Source of the DNA: Quadrisphaera sp. INWT6
GTDB lineage: Bacteria > Actinomycetota > Actinomycetes > Actinomycetales > Quadrisphaeraceae
NCBI RefSeq assembly: GCF_015390235.1
Contig: NZ_VUOH01000005.1
Span: forward strand, 248,001-312,000
Length of the DNA: 64,000 nucleotides
Direction of reading: 5' to 3'
Positions 59,664-64,000 of this stretch are shown here, in pieces. The position numbers and the translations under genes were made by a program. How positions within the stretch are numbered: the stretch's first letter is position 1; each line of letters opens with the position of its first letter. The notes beneath the pieces were generated by a model. It saw only the letters and a list, made by a program, of their open reading frames with translations. It had not been told where the DNA came from and made no database searches.

Positions 59664-60860
59664 ATGAGCTCGACCCCCTCGTCGATCGGCGTCGCCGTCA
59701 TCGGCGCCGGCATGGCCGGCCGCGCCCACGTCGCGGGCTACCGCGCCGCCAGCTCCCTCTACGGCGGCGGCCTGCCCGAGGTGCGCCTGGTCGCCGTCGC
59801 CGACGCCCACGCCCCCTTCGCCGAGTCCGCCGCCCGCCGCTGGGGCTACGCGAAGGCCGTCACCAGCTGGCAGGAGGTGGCCGAGGACCCCGAGGTCGAC
59901 GCCGTCAGCGTGGTCGTGGCCAACTCCCTGCACCGCGAGGTGGTCGAGGGCCTGCTGGCCGCCGGCAAGCACGTGCTGTGCGAGAAGCCGCTGGCCCCGT
60001 CGATCGCCGACGCCGAGGCGATGGTGGCCGCCGGCGAGCGCGCCGCCGCCGAGCACGGTTCCGTCTCCGGGGTCGGCTTCACCTTCCGCCGCTCCCCCGC
60101 CATCGGCGCCGTCCAGCGGCTCGTGGCCGGCGGGTCGATCGGCGAGCTGCGCCACGTCGACGGCCACTACTGGTGCGACTACGCCGTCGACCCCGACGCC
60201 CCCATGAGCTGGCGCTACCGCGGCGGTCCGGGCTCGGGCGCGCTGGCCGACATCGGCAGCCACCTCGTCGACCTCGCCGAGTTCCTCGGCGGCCCGGTCA
60301 CCTCCGTGCGCGGGACGACGTTCACCACGGTCACCACCTCGCGCCCGAAGCCCGTCGGCGTCGTCGTCGGGCACGCGAAGAGCGCCGTCTCCGACGAGCG
60401 CGAGCCCGTGGAGAACGAGGACCTGGTCAGCTTCACCGCCACCCTCGCCTCGGGGGCGTCGGCGACCCTGACCGCGTCGCGCATCTCCCACGGCCACGCC
60501 AACGGCCTCGGCTTCTCGGTGTTCTGCGACCGCGGGGCCGCGGTGTTCGACCTCGAGCGCCCCGCCGAGCTGCTGGTCTCCGACGACTCCGCCCCGGCCG
60601 GCCTGGGCGGCTACCGCCAGGTGCTGGTCGGCCCCGACCACCCCTACGTCGCGGGCGGCCTGGCGATGGACTTCCCCTCGGTCGGCCACGGCCAGAACGA
60701 CTTCTTCACCTTCCAGTGCCGGGCGTTCCTGGAGCAGGTCGCCGGGACGGGTGACACGCCGCCCCTGCTCCCGCTGGGCCACGGCATGCACAACCTGCGG
60801 GTGCTCGACGCCGTCACCCGTGCGGCGTCCGCGCCCGGCACCGACGTCGTCGTCGGCTGA
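59664..60860 (+). CDS. Gfo/Idh/MocA family oxidoreductase
   Basis: A 398-residue NAD(P)-dependent sugar oxidoreductase. The nucleotide motif is GVAVIGAGMAGRAHVAGY, the family lysine is in VLCEKPLAPSIADAEAMVA, and the second domain opens with GFTFRRSPAIGAVQRLV. YWCDYAVDPDAPMSWRYRGG and DIGSHLVDLAEFLGGP match the group with long C-terminal domains that often make 3-keto-sugars or scyllo-inosose. ATG 59664 follows GAGAGG by seven bases, while the GTG at 59646 is less likely. It is regulated by the palindrome upstream and precedes an epimerase gene by 40 bases. Substrate is not known. Confidence 0.9.
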   Translation: MSSTPSSIGVAVIGAGMAGRAHVAGYRAASSLYGGGLPEVRLVAVADAHAPFAESAARRWGYAKAVTSWQEVAEDPEVDAVSVVVANSLHREVVEGLLAAGKHVLCEKPLAPSIADAEAMVAAGERAAAEHGSVSGVGFTFRRSPAIGAVQRLVAGGSIGELRHVDGHYWCDYAVDPDAPMSWRYRGGPGSGALADIGSHLVDLAEFLGGPVTSVRGTTFTTVTTSRPKPVGVVVGHAKSAVSDEREPVENEDLVSFTATLASGASATLTASRISHGHANGLGFSVFCDRGAAVFDLERPAELLVSDDSAPAGLGGYRQVLVGPDHPYVAGGLAMDFPSVGHGQNDFFTFQCRAFLEQVAGTGDTPPLLPLGHGMHNLRVLDAVTRAASAPGTDVVVG

Positions 60861-60900
60861 CCGCTCCCTCGAAGCCCCAGACCACCGGAAGGACCTGACC

Positions 60901-61914
60901 ATGGAGATCGGCGTCTACACCGCCGTCCTGCACGACCGCGACCTGCGCTCCGCGCTGGCCACCGCCAAGGAGCTCGGGCTCGAGGGCGTGGAGGTGAACG
61001 CCGGTGGCTTCATCGGCACGCCGCACCTGCCCGTCGACGCGGTCCTGAGCTCGGACGACGCCCGCGACGAGTACCTCGGCCTCTTCGAGGAGGCCGGCGT
61101 CCACCTCAACGGGCTCAACGTCAACGGCAACGCGCTCCACGTGAACCCCGCCGTGCGCGCCAAGCACTCGGGCGACCTCGTGCGCTCCATCGAGCTGGCG
61201 CGCCGGCTCGGGCAGACCCGGGTGGTCTGCATGTCCGGCCTGCCGGAGGGCGCGCCCGGTGCCGTCGCCCCCACGTGGATCGTCAACCCCTGGGACTCCT
61301 CCTGGCTCGACGCCCTCGAGCACCAGTGGTCGCTCGCCGTGCCGTACTGGCGCGAGCTCGACCGCCGCGCCGCCGACGCCGGGGTCCACCTCTGCATCGA
61401 GATGCACCCGCAGAACCTCGTCTTCAACCCCTCCACGCTGGAGCGGCTGGTCGAGCAGACGGGGGCCACGCACGTGGGCGCCGAGATGGACCCCTCGCAC
61501 CTGTTCTGGCAGCAGATCGACCCGGTCGCGGCCACCCGTCACCTGGGGTCGCTGGTCCGCCACGCCGCCGCCAAGGACGTGCGGATCAACCCCGCGGCCG
61601 CCGTCCACGGCGTGCTCGACGACAGGTTCCGCCGCCTGCGCCCCGACGAGGCCCGCACGGGCCTCGGCACCGGCCCGGGCACCGACGGCGAGCACTACGT
61701 CAACGAGTGGCCGACCGACTCCGCGTGGGACTTCGTCGCCGTCGGCAACGGCCACGGCGTCGACTTCTGGGCCGAGTTCCTGCGGGCGCTGCACGAGGTC
61801 GACCCGGACATGAAGGTCAACATCGAGCACGAGGACACCGCGCTCGGCCGCATCGAGGGCCTGCAGGTGGCGGCGTCCTCCCTGGCGCAGGCGCGCGCAG
61901 CCGCCGGGGTCTGA
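60901..61914 (+). CDS. Sugar phosphate isomerase/epimerase (xylose-isomerase-like TIM barrel)
   Basis: The 337-residue protein starts MEIGVYTAVLHDRDLRSALA and has the metal-binding Glu/Asp/His/Glu set of this superfamily in LGLEGVEVNAGGF, LCIEMHPQNLVFN, VGAEMDPSHLFWQQ and MKVNIEHEDTALG. It lies 40 bases after the Gfo/Idh gene with GGAAGG before the ATG, so the two form an operon. The pairing of a Gfo/Idh enzyme with such an isomerase is common in pathways that process oxidised sugars or inositols. No precise reaction can be assigned. Confidence 0.88.
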   Translation: MEIGVYTAVLHDRDLRSALATAKELGLEGVEVNAGGFIGTPHLPVDAVLSSDDARDEYLGLFEEAGVHLNGLNVNGNALHVNPAVRAKHSGDLVRSIELARRLGQTRVVCMSGLPEGAPGAVAPTWIVNPWDSSWLDALEHQWSLAVPYWRELDRRAADAGVHLCIEMHPQNLVFNPSTLERLVEQTGATHVGAEMDPSHLFWQQIDPVAATRHLGSLVRHAAAKDVRINPAAAVHGVLDDRFRRLRPDEARTGLGTGPGTDGEHYVNEWPTDSAWDFVAVGNGHGVDFWAEFLRALHEVDPDMKVNIEHEDTALGRIEGLQVAASSLAQARAAAGV

Positions 61915-62031
61915 CGGTGACACCCGCGCCACCAGAGCCGCTCCAGCCGCTCCAGCCGCGACGATCAAGGGCCTGAGCGCCACAACGGCACCTCGGGCAC
62001 CCACCACGGGGCCGGCCGCACCAGCGGGCGT

Positions 62032-62093
62032 GCAGATCTCGGCGATCGACGGGCTCCTGTCGCCTCGACGGCCCACCGATCGCCAAGACCTGC
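62032..62093. repeat. Inverted-repeat element related to 7207-7268
   Basis: The right arm 62073-62093 is identical to 7248-7268. The left arm 62032-62052 has a few changes, so the inverted repeat is imperfect. The spacer is 20 bases, as in the first copy. It lies between two convergent genes. Confidence 0.7.
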
Positions 62094-62145
62094 TCACGCC
62101 CTGTCCGAAGCTGTTCGAGGGAGCTGGGTCCGGCTCAGCGCCCGC

Positions 62146-62520
62146 TCACAGCACGCGAGCGGCGATGAGCCGGGCCAGCTCCCGCACGTCGACCTGGGGT
62201 CGGAACTCCAGGCGCACGTTGCCGAGCCCGCTGAACCACAGGTCGAGCTCGGCGTCGAGGTCCAAGGTGCCGGCGGTCTCCACGCTGAACGCCTGCACCC
62301 GGGAGTACGGCAGCGACGTGAAGTCGCGCTTCCTGCCCGTGAGCCCCTGGACGTCGACGACGACCAGCCGCTTGTCGGTGAACACCACGAAGTCGCGGAT
62401 CCCCTTGAAGGCCCGGAGCACCTGCTCACCGGGCACCAGGAGGTCGTGGACCCCGTCGACCACCTCGGCGGGGTCCACCGCCCCCAGCCTCACGATGGAC
62501 CCGTTGGTGAGCTCGATCAC
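62146..62520 (-). CDS. Bacterial PH domain protein
   Basis: This small protein, 124 residues, is a bacterial pleckstrin-homology-like domain protein. The pattern is of seven strands and a final helix: LVPGEQVLRAFKGIRDFVVF, TDKRLVVVDVQGLTGRKRDF, SLPYSRVQAFSVETAGTLDL, DAELDLWFSGLGNVRLEF and ELARLIAARVL. Such proteins (YvbH-like) are widespread with unknown function. No signal or membrane segment is present. The ATG at 62520 has no strong ribosome site. It is 21 bases downstream of the LacI-type regulator stop on the same strand and is not obviously linked in function. Confidence 0.88.
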   Translation of the reverse strand: MIELTNGSIVRLGAVDPAEVVDGVHDLLVPGEQVLRAFKGIRDFVVFTDKRLVVVDVQGLTGRKRDFTSLPYSRVQAFSVETAGTLDLDAELDLWFSGLGNVRLEFRPQVDVRELARLIAARVL

Positions 62521-62541
62521 CCCGCCACGGTAGGTGCGCGG

Positions 62542-63642
62542 TCAGCGCAGCGGGACGTTGAAGCGGGTGACCACCTGCACCGGTGCCGCCCAGGAGCGCG
62601 CTGGGCCGGGGAGCGCCCCGCGGGCCTGCAGCAGCACGCGGGCGGCGCGCCGCAGGTGGGTGCGCAGGTCGTGGTGCAGCACGGCGGAGACACGGCCGGC
62701 GCGCAGGAGCGCGAGGTGCTCGGCGGCCAGGTCGTGCACGACGACGACGCGGGGGTGCTGCCCGGCGGCGGCCAGCGAGTCGAGCACGCGCGCCGCTCCC
62801 CCGGCGCCGGCGTACATCGCGTAGACCGCCGCGACGGCAGGGCCCCCTGCGCTGGCGAGCACCCAGCGCACCCCGTCGACCACGACCCCGGGCCGCTGCT
62901 CGTCGTCGACCACCTCGATGACCTCGCGCGGCCCGAGCACCTCGGTGAACCCCTCGGCGCGCTCGTCCTCGCCGAGGTCAGCCCCACCGCTGCGGACCAC
63001 CAGCACCCGAGCGCGGTGACCATGCAGAAGACCCCCGCGCAGCGACCCGGCGTGCGGGTCTTCTGCATGATCGCGGGGAGGGGCCGCGCCGAGCCACTGG
63101 TCCACCAGGTGCGCCGCGGTGCGACCCGCCCCGCGGTTGTCGAGCCCCGTGTAGGCGACCCGCGCGGACCCCGGCAGGTCGGTGACCAGCGTGACCACCG
63201 GCACGCCCGCTGCGGCGAGCTCGGCGACCGCCGCCACCACGTCGGGGTGCTGCGGCGCCTTGAGGACCACGCCGTCGCTGCGGGAGCGCACCGCCTTGCG
63301 CAGCGCTGCGACGACGGGGGCCGGCCCCGCGCCGTCCTGCCCCTCGAGCAGGTGGAACCGGGCGCGGACGACGGCGGGCCGCAGCCCCGGCAGCTCGGCC
63401 TCCAGCGCCGCGCGGACCTCCACGGAGAAGCGCAGCGGCGCCTGGACGACGACGTCGAGGGTCCAGGTGCGGCCCCCGAGCTGCAGCTGGTCGGCCTGGC
63501 GCTGCAGGTCGGCGATGGCCCGCTCCACCTGGCGGGCGGTGGAGGGCCGCACGCCCTCGCGGCCGTGCAGGGCGCGGTCGACCGTGGCCTCGGACAGGCC
63601 CGCCTGGGCCGCGATCTCGCGGACGCGGAAGGGGTGGCGCAC
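62542..63642 (-). CDS. LacI family regulator with an in-frame palindromic insertion
   Basis: This is a LacI-type regulator of 366 residues. HPFRVREIAAQAGLSEATVD and RALHGREGVRPSTARQVERA form the DNA-binding domain of the subgroup with a VDR motif. The ligand domain starts WTLDVVVQAPLRFSVEVRAA. Between VDQWLG and RVLVVRSGGADLGEDERAEG lies an extra stretch of about 25 residues, including DHAEDPHAGSLRGG, encoded by a near-palindrome at 63021-63069. Without it the protein would be of usual length. GTG 63642 is chosen from the family start. It is divergent from the gene beginning at 63781, its likely target. Confidence 0.85.
   Translation of the reverse strand: MRHPFRVREIAAQAGLSEATVDRALHGREGVRPSTARQVERAIADLQRQADQLQLGGRTWTLDVVVQAPLRFSVEVRAALEAELPGLRPAVVRARFHLLEGQDGAGPAPVVAALRKAVRSRSDGVVLKAPQHPDVVAAVAELAAAGVPVVTLVTDLPGSARVAYTGLDNRGAGRTAAHLVDQWLGAAPPRDHAEDPHAGSLRGGLLHGHRARVLVVRSGGADLGEDERAEGFTEVLGPREVIEVVDDEQRPGVVVDGVRWVLASAGGPAVAAVYAMYAGAGGAARVLDSLAAAGQHPRVVVVHDLAAEHLALLRAGRVSAVLHHDLRTHLRRAARVLLQARGALPGPARSWAAPVQVVTRFNVPLR
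63021..63069. repeat. Palindromic element inside a coding sequence
   Basis: Perfect 14-base outer arms (63021-63034 and 63056-63069), with partly paired inner sequence, form a hairpin within the LacI-type gene. The outer flank reads CATGATCGCG, echoing the CATGATCA core of the intergenic elements. The reading frame stays open through it. Confidence 0.7.
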
Positions 63643-63780
63643 GGGTCCAGCATGGAGGAGCTGCTGAGGGGTTTCTGAGGGGTTCAGGGCCTCCGCCGCG
63701 ACCGGCGCGCACCTAGCGTCGTCGTCACGGCGAACCCTCCTCACCCCGCCACCGCTCCTCGACGCTGAGAGGCACCACGA

Positions 63781-64000
63781 TGACCGCCACCCCGACCCGG
63801 CCCGCCACCACGCCGGCGCGCACCAGCGCACCCACCGGCTGGTACTCCCCCGCCGACTGCTCCCTGGACGACTTCCGCGCCCTGGTCGAGGGCGGCCTGG
63901 CGTCCACCGACCTGGCCGACTACCCGTGCGCCGACTCCCTCGAGCAGGGCGTGCTCGTCTACGGCGCGCGGCTGCGCGAGCACACCACCACGCCGGAGGG
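63781..64000 (+). CDS. Partial gene, possible phytanoyl-CoA dioxygenase family
   Basis: An open frame starts at ATG 63781 with GAGAGG upstream and runs off the window end, so only the first 73 residues are seen. After a Thr/Pro-rich leader it reads TGWYSPADCSLDDFRALVEG and then ADYPCADSLEQGVLVYGARL, which resembles the N-terminus of bacterial phytanoyl-CoA dioxygenase (iron/2-oxoglutarate) proteins found next to LacI regulators. The metal-binding motifs would be beyond the window, so the family is a tentative call. It is divergent from the LacI gene, which probably regulates it. Confidence 0.5.

Overview
The window is very GC-rich (well above 70% by eye), has dense, translationally coupled genes with many GTG starts, and carries actinobacterial marker systems: a cvn conservon, the proteasome activator Bpa, a PAC2 protein, DUF4383, an Eis-like acetyltransferase, and a Cgl0159-type aldolase in an inositol cluster. 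Together with a flagellar and chemotaxis locus, this suggests a motile actinomycete, perhaps of the Kineosporiales (Kineococcus/Quadrisphaera type). The genus is inference only.

Layout. 0.4-7 kb: flagellar block with an FkbM methyltransferase, sigma-28 (fliA), flgN-flgK-flgL and fliW, without a csrA nearby. 7.5-17 kb: chemotaxis block on the minus strand, mcp-cheA-cheW, an unknown protein, then cheB-cheR followed by two coupled CheY/CheX-like pairs. 17-20.7 kb: DUF4383 protein, a GGDEF/EAL protein with a degenerate GGDEF site, and an active-looking GGDEF protein. 20.7-25 kb: tRNA-Ser, Eis-like acetyltransferase, PAC2 protein, and cysE/cysK. 25-30 kb: complete conservon cvnA-B-C-D. 30-34.7 kb: MobA-like transferase, quinone oxidoreductase, Bpa, a small hypothetical protein and two HAD phosphatases.

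34.7-42.5 kb: a polyol locus with a LacI regulator, ABC binding protein and two permeases, an SDR, a small transaldolase-like aldolase and a long-chain mannitol-type dehydrogenase. 42.7-56.8 kb: a myo-inositol catabolic cluster (iolC, aldolase, transaldolase-like protein, iolB, iolD, iolA, iolG, an ABC transporter, an IolH-like protein and a divergent GntR regulator). 56.8-64 kb: a further sugar module (aldo/keto reductase, hydroxypyruvate-isomerase-like protein, LacI regulator, Gfo/Idh oxidoreductase, TIM-barrel epimerase), a PH-domain protein, another LacI regulator and the start of a possible phytanoyl-CoA dioxygenase gene.

How they work together: the first 20 kb sets up swimming, chemotaxis and c-di-GMP control. 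The last 30 kb is a carbohydrate-catabolism region in which three or four separate regulators appear to control neighbouring polyol, inositol and sugar modules through recognisable palindromic operators. Running through the whole window is a set of short palindromic elements sharing the octamer TGATCATG or longer inverted arms. They sit almost only between genes, but one similar palindrome is embedded in frame in a LacI-family gene. No transposase, phage gene or CRISPR array was seen.
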